This document shows, in pieces, positions 1-8,126 of a stretch of 64,000 bases of DNA (the stretch's first letter is position 1; the number at the start of each line of letters is the position of its first letter). A program made the translations under genes and the position numbers. The notes beneath the pieces were generated by a model that was not told where the DNA came from, searched no databases, and saw only the letters and a list, made by a program, of their open reading frames with translations. The DNA comes from Hyphomicrobiales bacterium (GTDB lineage: Bacteria; Pseudomonadota; Alphaproteobacteria; Rhizobiales; Rhizobiaceae): NCBI GenBank assembly GCA_021775415.1, contig JAJFHV010000002.1, forward strand, positions 1 to 64,000. Direction: 5' to 3'.

Positions 1-1
1 C

Positions 2-826
2 ATTTACCCGGACGGCTTCTACGGCTTTGATGATGCAACCCTTGCTGACTACACTTGGGCAGCTGATGGTCTTGCAATCACAGTAGGTGCTGACGATCCA
101 CGCATTGACTATGGTCGTGATGCATTCGGTAACGCTACCAATGCTGGTGGTACTGATGGTCGTGCCAACTTCTATGCCGGTTTCAATTACTCTGGTGACG
201 GATGGGGCATTGCTGGTACTGCAGTACACGACTCCATTGCACCTGAAGTATCCCGTGTGGGGCCTGGTCCGATTACCCCAATGACAATCACCGATATTGG
301 TGGTTGGGCATACAAGGTTAGTGCAAACATTGATCTCTCCAGCATGGCACCCGGTGCAACGCTTTGGGCCATGTACATGGCTGATGGCGACTACAACACC
401 GCCTATGTGCATTCTAACCTGATGACAGAAAATGCCGAAAGTGTTTGGGGTGTGGCTTACCAGATGGACCTGACGGATGAAGTTCAGTTCTGGGCCAACT
501 ACTACCATGTAGAAGGGGGTAACGCCTGTTCTGGTGGTGCTGCTGGCGGTGCTGCCGGTCCCGGTGGTGTAGTTGGTGCAGTTGGTCTTGGTTGTACGGT
601 TGGGGCCGCTGCTGGTTTTGGTGGTATCACAGAAGGCGACACAGACCAGTGGTCTGTTGGTCTTAACTGGTATCCTGCAGCAGCGCCTGGCTTCCATGTC
701 AAGGCATCCTACACTCAGGGTGAACAAGAGCAATCGGCTTCCTATCTGGTTAATGGTGCAGCTCAGCCATTTGGTACAAGCTTCGATTATGGTAACTGGG
801 AAGTTACGGTTCGCCGCGATTTCTAA
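2..826 (+). CDS. Porin, C-terminal part (partial at window edge)
   Basis: The open frame enters from the left edge and has no start in the window, so the N-terminus and signal peptide are missing. The visible 274 residues are rich in Gly, Asn, Asp and aromatics, with alternating hydrophobic strands typical of an outer-membrane beta barrel. The protein ends in W-E-V-T-V-R-R-D-F; a terminal aromatic residue is the usual outer-membrane insertion signal. Length, composition and ending fit the alphaproteobacterial porin family (Porin_2) that forms general diffusion channels. A Gly/Ala-rich stretch near residues 175-205, with a Cys at each end, is probably an extracellular loop. A strong terminator follows 52 bases later. 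Confidence 0.85.
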   Translation: MYPDGFYGFDDATLADYTWAADGLAITVGADDPRIDYGRDAFGNATNAGGTDGRANFYAGFNYSGDGWGIAGTAVHDSIAPEVSRVGPGPITPMTITDIGGWAYKVSANIDLSSMAPGATLWAMYMADGDYNTAYVHSNLMTENAESVWGVAYQMDLTDEVQFWANYYHVEGGNACSGGAAGGAAGPGGVVGAVGLGCTVGAAAGFGGITEGDTDQWSVGLNWYPAAAPGFHVKASYTQGEQEQSASYLVNGAAQPFGTSFDYGNWEVTVRRDF

Positions 827-878
827 ACCCGAGACTCCAGTGGCGCCGCGAACCAGCGCCAGATTTAGAACATTTACG

Positions 879-910
879 AACCCGCCAGGCTTGCTTGGCG
901 GGTTTTTTTG
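879..910 (+). terminator. Rho-independent terminator after the porin gene
   Basis: The arms CCCGCCA (881-887) and TGGCGGG (896-902) pair perfectly, extended by AA/TT, and are followed by a run of seven T residues. Position and form fit the porin transcript end. Confidence 0.9.
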
Positions 911-965
911 TTGATCGCTGAATGTCCGCTTTGGGTCATTAGCGGACATAACGCGATCCTTATTT

Positions 966-1029
966 GATGTCTGCTTTAGCTTCGTAAGCCGACATTGGCC
1001 TCACAGGGATTTACGGTTGCTTTCGGCCC
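966..1029. repeat. 65-bp intergenic repeat, copy a
   Basis: This copy begins gatgtctgct and ends cggttgctttcggccc. It matches in layout and length the two copies at 11147-11211 and 15837-15901. A similar start, gaatgtccgct, also lies just upstream at 920. Only the ends are well conserved. This copy is outside the tRNA-Gln island, so the family is not confined to it. Confidence 0.45.
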
Positions 1030-1134
1030 ATAATTGCCATTACAGCCCGCCCCAACATTCGTGGATCTTTCCACTCTGGACTTCACAGGCAAAGGAAGCA
1101 TTGCTTGGTCGTGCGATGAACCGGAGACAGCACG

Positions 1135-1374
1135 ATGGCGAAGATCAATAAGACAGAGAAAGCAAAGCTGCTGGAACAGATTGCCAGAGATCTGGAAGCG
1201 GTAACCAAACAGGCTCACTCTGCTGCCAAAAGCGCCTCCAACGACATCAAAGCCGGACGCATGAAGGATTGCCTTCAGGCCATGCTTGAAGTTGAACCCA
1301 AACTCTATGATGCGAAGAAACTGTTTGTGCTGGCGACCTATGTGAATGGACTTGGCCAGTATGGAAAGGAATAG
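1135..1374 (+). CDS. Small basic helical protein of unknown function
   Basis: A 79-residue Lys/Ala-rich protein with no recognised domain. It is predicted largely alpha-helical (residues 5-45 heptad-like) and soluble. ATG follows a weak purine stretch. It lies at the head of a small group continuing with DUF3489 and DUF2924 proteins and a serine recombinase, all on the same strand, and may be an accessory of that cassette. A 122-base gap with short hairpins separates it from the next gene, so co-transcription is possible but not shown. Confidence 0.5.
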   Translation: MAKINKTEKAKLLEQIARDLEAVTKQAHSAAKSASNDIKAGRMKDCLQAMLEVEPKLYDAKKLFVLATYVNGLGQYGKE

Positions 1375-1496
1375 CTGAGAACGCGGCTCTTACCGAGTAC
1401 AGATGGAACACTCCTCCTCGCCCCGCCCAATTGCGGGGTTGTGTCAGTGGCAACGCCGAAACGGCGGAACTGCCGCAACACAATAAGGAGATTGAT

Positions 1497-1790
1497 ATGT
1501 CCCAGCCTAATTCCAAATCCAGGCAGCCCACCAAACAAGATCGCATTATAACGCTTTTGAAGCGCCCAAAGGGTGCAACGCTTGCCGAACTCGGGAAGGC
1601 AAGTGAGTGGCAGGAACATTCGATCCGGGGCTTTATCTCCGGCACGCTGAAGAAGCGACTAAAGCTGCATGTGGAAAGTGGGAAAGACGCCAAGGGTGTT
1701 CGCCGATACCGGATTGTAGAACCGGCATCAAACCCAAAGATCAAGAAGACCACTGGTGCCGCAGTAACGCTCAAGCAGGTGGCAGGCTGA
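1497..1790 (+). CDS. DUF3489-family protein
   Basis: A 97-residue basic protein. The pattern KQDRIITLLKRPKGATLAEL followed by a second helix and a basic RYRIV strand is the DUF3489 winged-helix-like domain, usually found next to DUF2924 and serine recombinase genes in alphaproteobacteria. The start at 1497 is chosen because aaggag lies 6 bases before it; an upstream in-frame codon at 1431 has no such site. It probably binds DNA and may regulate or assist the recombinase (inference). The stop is followed almost at once by the next gene. Confidence 0.8.
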   Translation: MSQPNSKSRQPTKQDRIITLLKRPKGATLAELGKASEWQEHSIRGFISGTLKKRLKLHVESGKDAKGVRRYRIVEPASNPKIKKTTGAAVTLKQVAG

Positions 1791-1792
1791 CC

Positions 1793-2308
1793 GTGACGGA
1801 TATCCAAAAAGCTTCCAAAGATGATCAGCTTTTCGAACTGGAGCAAATGAGCCGCGAGAAACTCTTGCTTGAGTGGGAACGGGTCAATGGATCAAAGCCA
1901 CCCAAATACACGTCCTCAGTGTTCCTTCGACAGGCACTGGCTTTTGAACTTCAAAGTGCAGCCCACGGAGGCTTACCAGCACGGTTCCGGCGGGTTTTGA
2001 AACAATCACTCGCGGGCCGGGATAGGGTTGCTTCTACTGCTGATGTTGTACCGCATCCGGCTGCAGTGCTCAGCCCTGGAATAAAGCTGGTGCGCGAGTG
2101 GAATGGTAAAACCTATCAGGTTGAAGTTCTGGGCGACGGCTTCCGGATGGACGGCAAACCCTATACGTCCCTTTCTGCCATTGCGAAGCGGATTACCGGG
2201 GTCAAATGGTCTGGCCCGCGTTTCTTCGGGCTGGTGTCAAAAGCACAAAGATCCAATTTGAGTGCAGAATTGCCAAATGAGGTTATGTCAAGAGAGGCTA
2301 TGTTGTGA
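1793..2308 (+). CDS. DUF2924-family protein
   Basis: A 171-residue protein. The C-terminal half has the DUF2924 signature: LVREWNGKTYQVEVLGDGF, then a short linker and YTSLSAIAKRITG. The family is of unknown biochemical function but is nearly always adjacent to large serine recombinases. The GTG at 1793 sits two bases after the DUF3489 stop and gives the family-like N-terminus. Starting further upstream would overlap the DUF3489 gene in another frame. The stop overlaps the recombinase start (GTGA), implying translational coupling. Confidence 0.8.
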   Translation: MTDIQKASKDDQLFELEQMSREKLLLEWERVNGSKPPKYTSSVFLRQALAFELQSAAHGGLPARFRRVLKQSLAGRDRVASTADVVPHPAAVLSPGIKLVREWNGKTYQVEVLGDGFRMDGKPYTSLSAIAKRITGVKWSGPRFFGLVSKAQRSNLSAELPNEVMSREAML

Positions 2309-3960
2309 ACAAAATTCGATGTGCAATTTATACCCGCAAATCTTCGGAGGAAGGTCTGGAACAGGACTTCAACTCACTGGATGCCCAGCGGGAAGCCTGT
2401 GAAGCGTATATCATCAGTCAAAAGCACGAGGGTTGGGTGATTTTGCCTGAACACTATGATGATGGTGGTATCTCCGGGGGAACGCTTGAACGTCCAGCAC
2501 TTTTAAAGCTGATGCAGAATGTGGAAGAAGGGCTGGTTGACCAGATTGTGGTGTACAAGATTGATCGCCTTACAAGGTCTTTAGCCGACTTTGCCAAGCT
2601 GGTGGACAAGCTGGAAAAAGCCGAAGCTTCCTTCGTGTCAGTCACGCAATCTTTCAACACAGCAACCAATATGGGAAGGCTTACGCTTAATGTTTTGTTG
2701 TCCTTTGCCCAGTTTGAACGGGAAGTTACAGCAGAACGCATAAGAGACAAGATTGCAGCCTCGAAGCAAAAGGGTATGTGGATGGGAGGCACCATACCAA
2801 TTGGATATTCTTCACAGGGCAGGACACTTGTCATAGAGGAAAGCGAAGCAAAGACCATTCGCAAGATTTATGATCTTTATTTGGATCTGGGCACTGTTAG
2901 GGAGGTAACTGAAAAAGCTAGGGGCTTGGGTTTAAGATCAAAGCCCAAATCAAACTCGCAATGCAAGCTGTTGGGTAGGGGCCATATCCATTACATCCTA
3001 ACCAATCCACTCTATGCAGGCAGTATACGGCATAAGGACAAGGTTCATGAGGGCCTGCATCCGGCAATCATTGAACCCGAGCAATGGGAACTGGTGCAAG
3101 AACGGCTTCTACTCGGCGCTGCACGGAAGCGAGGCGTATCAAAAAACCCTAGCAACACTAGCTCTCTACTGGCAGGCAAGTTGTTCGATGAGGACGGCGA
3201 TCGACTCACACCAAGCCATGCCAACAAACAAGGCAAACACTATCACTATTATGTCTCCAACCGGCTAATCTCAAAGTCCTGTGAGAAAGATGCACCGAAA
3301 AACAAAACAAACAACGTGTCATCCGGTTGGCGATTGCCCGCAAAAAAGCTGGAGATGCAACTCGCAAAGTGTGTGCATCAGTATCTCAAGCAAGCGATAT
3401 CAGATGGGTTGTTGATCGACGTCGGTGTCGAGACGCTCGGTGAAACCATGGCGAGGATGCAGAATTTACAGTCATCCGTTGAAGACAACGAACTCCTGCT
3501 CAATTGCATCCAGCGATTTGATGTCGGTCAGGGCAAAGGTGTCATCACTCTCAATCAGGAAGGTGTTGCGGAACTACTTGGAACAAAAACACAGCAAATC
3601 AATTATGAGATGCTGACCTTCGAAATACCCTTCCAGCTTCGAAAACGGGGTGTGGAAAGCAAAATAATTCTTGGCGAACCGGAGGCATCGATGGATCCAA
3701 TCCTGATCCGCAACATTGCCAAGGCAAATAACTGGTACGGACAGCTCAAAAAGGGAATGTCCATTCCTGAACTCGCAGCACTGGCCAATATCTCCACTCG
3801 CCGCCTGCAACAACTCTTGAAGCTTGCATTCCTCTCACCAGAGATTGTCAAAAGCATCCTTCAAGGCAACCAGCCAATCGGCCTTACAACAGACTGGCTT
3901 ACACGCCGTACGCTTCCTCTATCATGGGATGATCAACGGGAACTCATATCCCGATTGTAA
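2305..3960 (+). CDS. Large serine recombinase
   Basis: 551 residues. The N-terminal resolvase domain (about 1-150) contains YTRKSSE with the nucleophilic serine at residue 13, and the typical IDRLTRS and RIRDKI helix motifs. A recombinase domain follows (about 165-265), ending near the sequence LTNPLYAG. A C-terminal segment has basic and coiled regions and a helix-turn-helix-like stretch near 490-530. Such enzymes integrate or excise DNA at short att sites. GTG start overlaps the DUF2924 stop. It stands just outside the left island repeat, so it belongs either to the host or to a separate, older element. No second att site for it was found. Confidence 0.9.
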   Translation: MNKIRCAIYTRKSSEEGLEQDFNSLDAQREACEAYIISQKHEGWVILPEHYDDGGISGGTLERPALLKLMQNVEEGLVDQIVVYKIDRLTRSLADFAKLVDKLEKAEASFVSVTQSFNTATNMGRLTLNVLLSFAQFEREVTAERIRDKIAASKQKGMWMGGTIPIGYSSQGRTLVIEESEAKTIRKIYDLYLDLGTVREVTEKARGLGLRSKPKSNSQCKLLGRGHIHYILTNPLYAGSIRHKDKVHEGLHPAIIEPEQWELVQERLLLGAARKRGVSKNPSNTSSLLAGKLFDEDGDRLTPSHANKQGKHYHYYVSNRLISKSCEKDAPKNKTNNVSSGWRLPAKKLEMQLAKCVHQYLKQAISDGLLIDVGVETLGETMARMQNLQSSVEDNELLLNCIQRFDVGQGKGVITLNQEGVAELLGTKTQQINYEMLTFEIPFQLRKRGVESKIILGEPEASMDPILIRNIAKANNWYGQLKKGMSIPELAALANISTRRLQQLLKLAFLSPEIVKSILQGNQPIGLTTDWLTRRTLPLSWDDQRELISRL

Positions 3961-4164
3961 CGATAGCATTAGCGTCGCAAGGCTACTCCCACATTCCACC
4001 CTAACCAAACTGTCAGCGCCAAAATCGCCGGTGGAGACTTTTGGCATAGATCGCTGGAGAATCGACCAGATAACAGTCTCCATCTGCACAATCAAAAAAC
4101 ACGCCTTTGAAAAGTCGAGAGAAATCGCAGAAAAATGTCAGCGCAAGAAAATAGGGTGTCTGGC
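3961..4164. other. Gap between the recombinase and the island end
   Basis: About 200 bases with no convincing gene. An apparent reading frame runs through from the recombinase 3' end into the tRNA-derived repeat, but it has no family resemblance and no start signal. Confidence 0.5.
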
Positions 4165-4209
4165 TGGCTGGGGATCCTGGATTCGAACCAGGACCAACGG
4201 AGTCAGAGT
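4165..4209. repeat. Left attachment repeat (tRNA-Gln 3' end fragment)
   Basis: 45 bases identical to 54206-54250. It begins tggctggggatcctgg and ends gtcagagt, which is the CCA end, acceptor strand, T arm and anticodon stem of tRNA-Gln on the minus strand. Identity stops exactly after gagt: here tttcgg follows, in the tRNA ccgtc. It is a displaced fragment, not a functional tRNA. Confidence 0.95.
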
Positions 4210-4330
4210 TTCGGATTGAGGCTTTTCATAGCGACTCATAGATGAACATTTTACTCTTATATTTCAATTGTTTAAGGTGTTAATTGATGCTATAGAGACA
4301 CATAGAAAAACCCTCCTACGCATGCGATTT

Positions 4331-4350
4331 GCGTGCCTAATGCGTGCCTA
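4331..4350. promoter_or_regulatory. Tandem arm-type integrase site, left
   Basis: GCGTGCCTA occurs at 4331-4339 and 4342-4350, spaced 11 bases (one helical turn), 122 bases inside the left repeat. The same tandem pair, with one changed linker base, is at 54151-54170 inside the right end, in the same orientation. This is the layout expected for arm-binding sites of a tyrosine integrase. The second unit ends 2 bases before the integrase ATG, so binding could also affect integrase expression. Confidence 0.65.
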
Positions 4351-4352
4351 AG

Positions 4353-5495
4353 ATGCCCAAAATCTTGATGACAGATATTACGGTTCGCTCCCTTCCTATC
4401 CCGCCAAAAGGGCAGGTTACCTACTGGGATCAAAAAATGCCTGGATTTGGTTGTCGTGTCTCCCAGGGTGGCCAAAAGACATTTGTGGTGATGCATGGTC
4501 CACGCGAAGCACGGGCTCGCAAGATTGTTGGCAAATATCCAATTCAGAGCCTTAAAATTGCCCGTGAAGAAGCAAAGAAAAAATTGGCAGGTGTGGCACT
4601 TGGAATTATTCAGCAGCCCGTTAGAGGAGCAATTCAGTTTGTTGAAGCACGCGACCGCTACCTTGAGCATGCCCGGTTGACCACGCGTCCGCGTACCGCA
4701 GCATGTTATGAGCGGTTGCTCAAAAAGCATTTTCCGTTTGGTAAGAAAAAGATCACTGAAATTACGAAACAGGATTTGCAATATTGTTTAGCCAAGCTCC
4801 ACCATGTGCCCTCTGAACAGGCCCATGCTAAAACCGCAGCTCGCATTTTCTTCAACTGGGTCTATCGGGAAGAATTGATTGATCGCAATCCTGCCGATCG
4901 ATTGCCCAGGATGAAAAAGCGACCACCCCGTGAACGCGTCCTGAGCGAATTGGAAGCAGGCGAAGTCTATAAAAAAGCACAAAAATTCAAGTGGCCGTAT
5001 GGGCCGATTGTTCAACTATGTCTTCTTATGGGGCAACGGCCGGGTGAAGTTGGTGCGCTCGAATGGGAGTGGATCAATTTAGAAGAACTCATAATCACTT
5101 TACCTGGTGAACGCGTAAAAAATGGGCGAACTCATAAATTTCCAATTGGTGATGTCGCGGTCGATCTCTTGAAGAATTTGCCTAGAATTGACGAATACGT
5201 TTTTTCTGGCCGAAACAAAGCCAATGCGACGTTCAATGGTTGGGCGAAATCAAAACGAGAGTTCGATGCTACGCTGCAAAATGTTGCACCCTACACGCTG
5301 CATGACTTGCGACGAACCTTCAGTACGTTTCACGCAAAGCTTGGCACGCCAATTCATGTTACGGAGCGTCTACTCAATCATGTCTCAGGATCGATTTCTG
5401 GTGTGGCGGCCATTTACAACCGGCATACTTATTTGCCGGAAATGCGCGATGCTGTTGAAAAATATGAGGATCATTTAAGTTCAATTCTCCGCTGA
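4353..5495 (+). CDS. Tyrosine integrase of the tRNA-Gln island
   Basis: About 380 residues. An N-terminal arm-binding domain of the DUF4102 type (about 1-85) has YWDQKMPGFGCRVSQGG. A SAM-like core-binding domain follows (about 95-185), then the catalytic domain. Catalytic signatures are visible: Arg in GQRPGEVGALEW, His-x-x-Arg in LHDLRRTF, and the Tyr nucleophile in AAIYNRHTY near residue 360. It would catalyse integration and excision at the 45-bp tRNA-Gln repeat. A GTG at 4344 inside the arm motif and an ATG at 4368 are alternative starts; none has a good ribosome site. It is apparently monocistronic. Confidence 0.93.
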   Translation: MPKILMTDITVRSLPIPPKGQVTYWDQKMPGFGCRVSQGGQKTFVVMHGPREARARKIVGKYPIQSLKIAREEAKKKLAGVALGIIQQPVRGAIQFVEARDRYLEHARLTTRPRTAACYERLLKKHFPFGKKKITEITKQDLQYCLAKLHHVPSEQAHAKTAARIFFNWVYREELIDRNPADRLPRMKKRPPRERVLSELEAGEVYKKAQKFKWPYGPIVQLCLLMGQRPGEVGALEWEWINLEELIITLPGERVKNGRTHKFPIGDVAVDLLKNLPRIDEYVFSGRNKANATFNGWAKSKREFDATLQNVAPYTLHDLRRTFSTFHAKLGTPIHVTERLLNHVSGSISGVAAIYNRHTYLPEMRDAVEKYEDHLSSILR

Positions 5496-5685
5496 GAGTC
5501 AGAGCTCAATTTGCGAAGCGCAGAATGCACGGAGGGCAAGATAGTATCCGTGGAGACCTGCAGCAATCTTTGCAATGGAAGAAGGAACGTCGTTTTGAAC
5601 GACAGAGATGGGGGAAAGCTGCCCTTGTATAGTAGTTTTTCACAGCTCAGAAAAATCCAAAAGCGGACATGGCGGCAATTGGGGG

Positions 5686-5720
5686 TTGACAAATAGGTCA
5701 TTTTGTAAGATTATCTTACA
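5686..5720 (+). promoter_or_regulatory. Promoter and palindromic operator of the ACP/XRE/TS operon
   Basis: TTGACA at 5686-5691 and GATTAT at 5709-5714 are spaced 17 bases, a near-consensus sigma-70 promoter. The perfect palindrome TGTAAGATTATCTTACA (5704-5720, one central base) covers the -10 element, and a further half-site tgtaag follows at 5724. This is well placed for autorepression by the XRE protein encoded second in the operon (inference). Confidence 0.75.
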
Positions 5721-5743
5721 CGCTGTAAGAAAGGAATTGCCAA

Positions 5744-6046
5744 GTGACCCCTGCAGACATCGAAAAAGCGCTAACCGAAGTCATTACAGAAATCCAGACG
5801 AATAGTGGTCTGGATTGCCCCGCACTGGGAGAATCCGTTATTCCAGCAAACGATATTCCCAGTTTTGACAGCAAAGTGTGGTTAGTTGCGACGACAATGT
5901 TGGCAGCAAAAATTGAGGCTGAAATTCCCGACGATGAAAATATATTTGTAGACAAAAAATCAAACGATGCTCTGAACATCTCTCAGGTGTGCGAGCTCGT
6001 TTTACAAATTGTAAATACAGCTAAGAAATCAGAAAAAGCAGCATGA
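5744..6046 (+). CDS. Acyl-carrier-protein-like protein
   Basis: 100 residues, acidic and helical. The stretch FDSKVWLVATTMLAAKIEAE followed by IPDDENIF resembles the ACP pattern DSL...LEE.F...IPDE; Ser43 in FDS is at the phosphopantetheine position. The usual DSL leucine is Lys here, so this is a divergent carrier. GTG start has aaggaa just upstream. It is the first gene of an operon that ends with a dedicated AcpS-type phosphopantetheinyl transferase, which strongly supports the carrier role. What it carries is unknown; an aminoacyl or acyl group for base or nucleotide modification is a guess. Its stop overlaps the XRE start (ATGA). Confidence 0.7.
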   Translation: MTPADIEKALTEVITEIQTNSGLDCPALGESVIPANDIPSFDSKVWLVATTMLAAKIEAEIPDDENIFVDKKSNDALNISQVCELVLQIVNTAKKSEKAA

Positions 6047-6402
6047 CAGACAATAATATTGATCAAAAGTCCCTCATAGGCTCTAGACTAAAAGAAGCAC
6101 GCCGTTTGGCTGGGCTTTCCCAGGACCAAGTAGCTAAAATGATCAACATTCCAAGACCATCAGTTTCGGAATTTGAATCAGGGAACCGTCGAGTATCGGC
6201 AGGTGAATTGACGAGTCTTTGTGAAATTTATGATGTCAGTACCGACTGGGTTGTTGGCAATTCGGCCAGCACAATCAGCAGAGATGACCCGCGTTTGGAG
6301 TTGGCAGCACGTGAACTATCCAAATTGAAAGATGATGATTTGGACAGGTTGCTTCGGGTAATGGCGGCAATGCGTATTGACGATGAGGGAAAAAAATCAT
6401 GA
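6043..6402 (+). CDS. XRE-family transcriptional regulator
   Basis: 119 residues. The Cro/C1-type helix-turn-helix (about 10-65) reads SRLKEARRLAGLSQDQVAKM, then IPRPSVSEFESGNRRVS. The C-terminal tail is short and acidic. It probably represses the operon at the palindrome over the -10 box and is paired with the ImmA-like peptidase encoded next (ATGA overlap). XRE-peptidase pairs of this kind (ImmR/ImmA of ICEBs1, CapH/CapP of CBASS loci) relieve repression when the peptidase cuts the repressor after DNA damage or infection. That mode of control is inferred, not shown. Confidence 0.92.
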   Translation: MTDNNIDQKSLIGSRLKEARRLAGLSQDQVAKMINIPRPSVSEFESGNRRVSAGELTSLCEIYDVSTDWVVGNSASTISRDDPRLELAARELSKLKDDDLDRLLRVMAAMRIDDEGKKS

Positions 6403-7274
6403 TGGCCGCTAGAAAAACCGCCAATACTCATTTCTGTCGGCAAACGTCCGCGAACATGGCAGCAAAGCAGGCTACCAGTGTCCGCGTAAGGCTTGGTATT
6501 GAGCAACATCTGCCAGTGTGCATCTATGACGTATGCGATAAGCTTGGCGTCACCGTTCGGTTTATAGACAACAATATGGAAGGCATGTACGAAAAAAATG
6601 CCCGCCCCAAAATCTATTTGTCATCTAAAAGGCCCCTCGCCAGGCGTGTGTACAATTGTGCGCATGAACTTGGTCATCATGAATTCGGCGACGGCAGTTC
6701 TATTGATGAATTAAAAGAAGACGCGGAACGTCCATCGTGGGAAGATCCTAAGGAGTTTAAAGCTGACTCTTTCGCAGCACATCTATTGATGCCAACAATT
6801 GGGTTGCGTGGGGCCTTCAATTCCCGTGGACTGGAAATCCAAACCGCCACTTCAGAACAGATCTATGTAATCGCATGTGATTTCGGCGTGGGCTACACAA
6901 CTCTTGTCACACATTTGTCGGTCGGTTTGCGGTTGATGAATTCCATTCGAGCTGCCGAGCTTAAAAAAGTTTCCCCTAAACAAATTAGATCGAGGCTGTT
7001 GGGACAAAAAACCGCCTCTCCACTCATTGTGGCCGGTGCCAAACGATTGAATCCAAGAGTTGACGCAGAAGTTGGCACACTGATTATGCTTCCTAAAGAC
7101 GCGTTTGTTGATGCTGACAAACTCAGTCCAGTTGGACAGTTTAAAAACGCCTCTCTTTTTGAAGCGGTGAAACCCGGGATTGCACAAATTAGAACGCCGG
7201 AGTGGGCTGCATTCGCAAGAATTGCGCGTAAAGAATATATGGGCATGGCCCGCTACAGACACTTAGAGGAATAA
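6399..7274 (+). CDS. ImmA/IrrE-family metallopeptidase
   Basis: 291 residues. The zinc motif HELGH is at residues 89-93 within YNCAHELGHHEFGDG, followed by a Glu/Asp-rich stretch and the EFKADSFAAHLLMP segment typical of family M78, which supplies the third ligand. The C-terminal 130 residues have no clear homology and could sense a signal. It is likely to cleave the XRE repressor encoded just upstream. Start ATG overlaps the XRE stop, with a purine-rich gagggaaaaaa before it. It is cytoplasmic, with no signal peptide. Confidence 0.9.
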   Translation: MMAARKTANTHFCRQTSANMAAKQATSVRVRLGIEQHLPVCIYDVCDKLGVTVRFIDNNMEGMYEKNARPKIYLSSKRPLARRVYNCAHELGHHEFGDGSSIDELKEDAERPSWEDPKEFKADSFAAHLLMPTIGLRGAFNSRGLEIQTATSEQIYVIACDFGVGYTTLVTHLSVGLRLMNSIRAAELKKVSPKQIRSRLLGQKTASPLIVAGAKRLNPRVDAEVGTLIMLPKDAFVDADKLSPVGQFKNASLFEAVKPGIAQIRTPEWAAFARIARKEYMGMARYRHLEE

Positions 7275-7277
7275 ACC

Positions 7278-8102
7278 ATGACCAAAGTTAAATCAGGAGT
7301 GGCGACTGCACCGTTAGTTATTGAATCAACAAGTTTATCAGATGCCTGGGCCCGAATTTTTGTACATATTTTGGATCACCCTGGAAAGGAAATAGCTCCT
7401 TTGGTTCTATCCGTCAGCGAGTTTGATGAGCAGAACAATCTTGCAGAAGATCAAGAATTAAGAGCGGCTCTGGATGAACTTCTAATAAGAAAAAACAAAA
7501 CAAGCGTGGAAAATGTCGCGTTCACAATTTTCCCTCAGCGCTATTGGCAGATAGCAGCTGGCAGCAGGGCACGATTGTTCGATCTCTATGGGAATACATT
7601 CGGTCGAATTCAATCCCGAGATCGCAAATTGAATGGCCGCGGTCTCTATTTTCAGCGGATGATGATGTATGGTCGAGGTCCTTGCAACGGCAATCAGTTG
7701 GAGTGGATCATCTCTCAATATTTGCGCCGTGATGGAGTTCGAAGATCCATGTTACAGGCCACAGTTTTTGACGCAGAAAAGGACCACAACGCAACCGCTC
7801 TTCTCGGATTTCCGTGTCTTCAACATGTGAGCTTTGAACCGACGGCAGCTGGTTTGGTCGTCAACGCTTTTTACGCAACGCAGCAAATTTTTGACAAGGC
7901 ATTTGGCAATTACGTAGGCTTGGCTCACTTAGGTAAATTCATGGCGCACGAACTCGGAATGCAGTTAGCCCGCCTAAACGTTGTTGTGGGCGTTGCCAAA
8001 CTGGAACGCATCACAAAATCAGATCCAGATCTTCAAGCTGTAATTAGGTGTTCAAGGTCACTTATTGAACTAAACAAAGATATCAAAGTTAAAGCGGCAT
8101 AG
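7278..8102 (+). CDS. Thymidylate-synthase-like protein
   Basis: 274 residues. The C-terminal half resembles the thymidylate synthase/dCMP hydroxymethylase fold: GFPCLQHVSFEP places Cys180 where ThyA has its catalytic Cys (motif PPCH..FQF). It is followed by NAFYATQQIFDKAFGNYVG, comparable to ThyA YQRSCDVFLG-PFN. Arg-rich positions around 150-157 could bind phosphate. It is too divergent and short to be the housekeeping enzyme. In phages and related loci such homologues make hydroxymethyl pyrimidines for modified DNA. It sits between the ImmA-like gene and an hmdU-kinase-like gene, which supports a pyrimidine-modification role. Substrate is unknown. Confidence 0.65.
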   Translation: MTKVKSGVATAPLVIESTSLSDAWARIFVHILDHPGKEIAPLVLSVSEFDEQNNLAEDQELRAALDELLIRKNKTSVENVAFTIFPQRYWQIAAGSRARLFDLYGNTFGRIQSRDRKLNGRGLYFQRMMMYGRGPCNGNQLEWIISQYLRRDGVRRSMLQATVFDAEKDHNATALLGFPCLQHVSFEPTAAGLVVNAFYATQQIFDKAFGNYVGLAHLGKFMAHELGMQLARLNVVVGVAKLERITKSDPDLQAVIRCSRSLIELNKDIKVKAA

Positions 8103-8126
8103 ACTACACATTTTCAGGGACCAAAG

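Noticed and set aside
1247-1846. Long minus-strand open frame opposite the DUF3489 gene
   Set aside because: No family pattern or ribosome site; it is the antisense of clearly coding DNA.
3824-4219. Plus-strand open frame overlapping the recombinase end and the left repeat
   Set aside because: It reads through the tRNA-derived repeat in a non-protein-like way and overlaps the recombinase in another frame.
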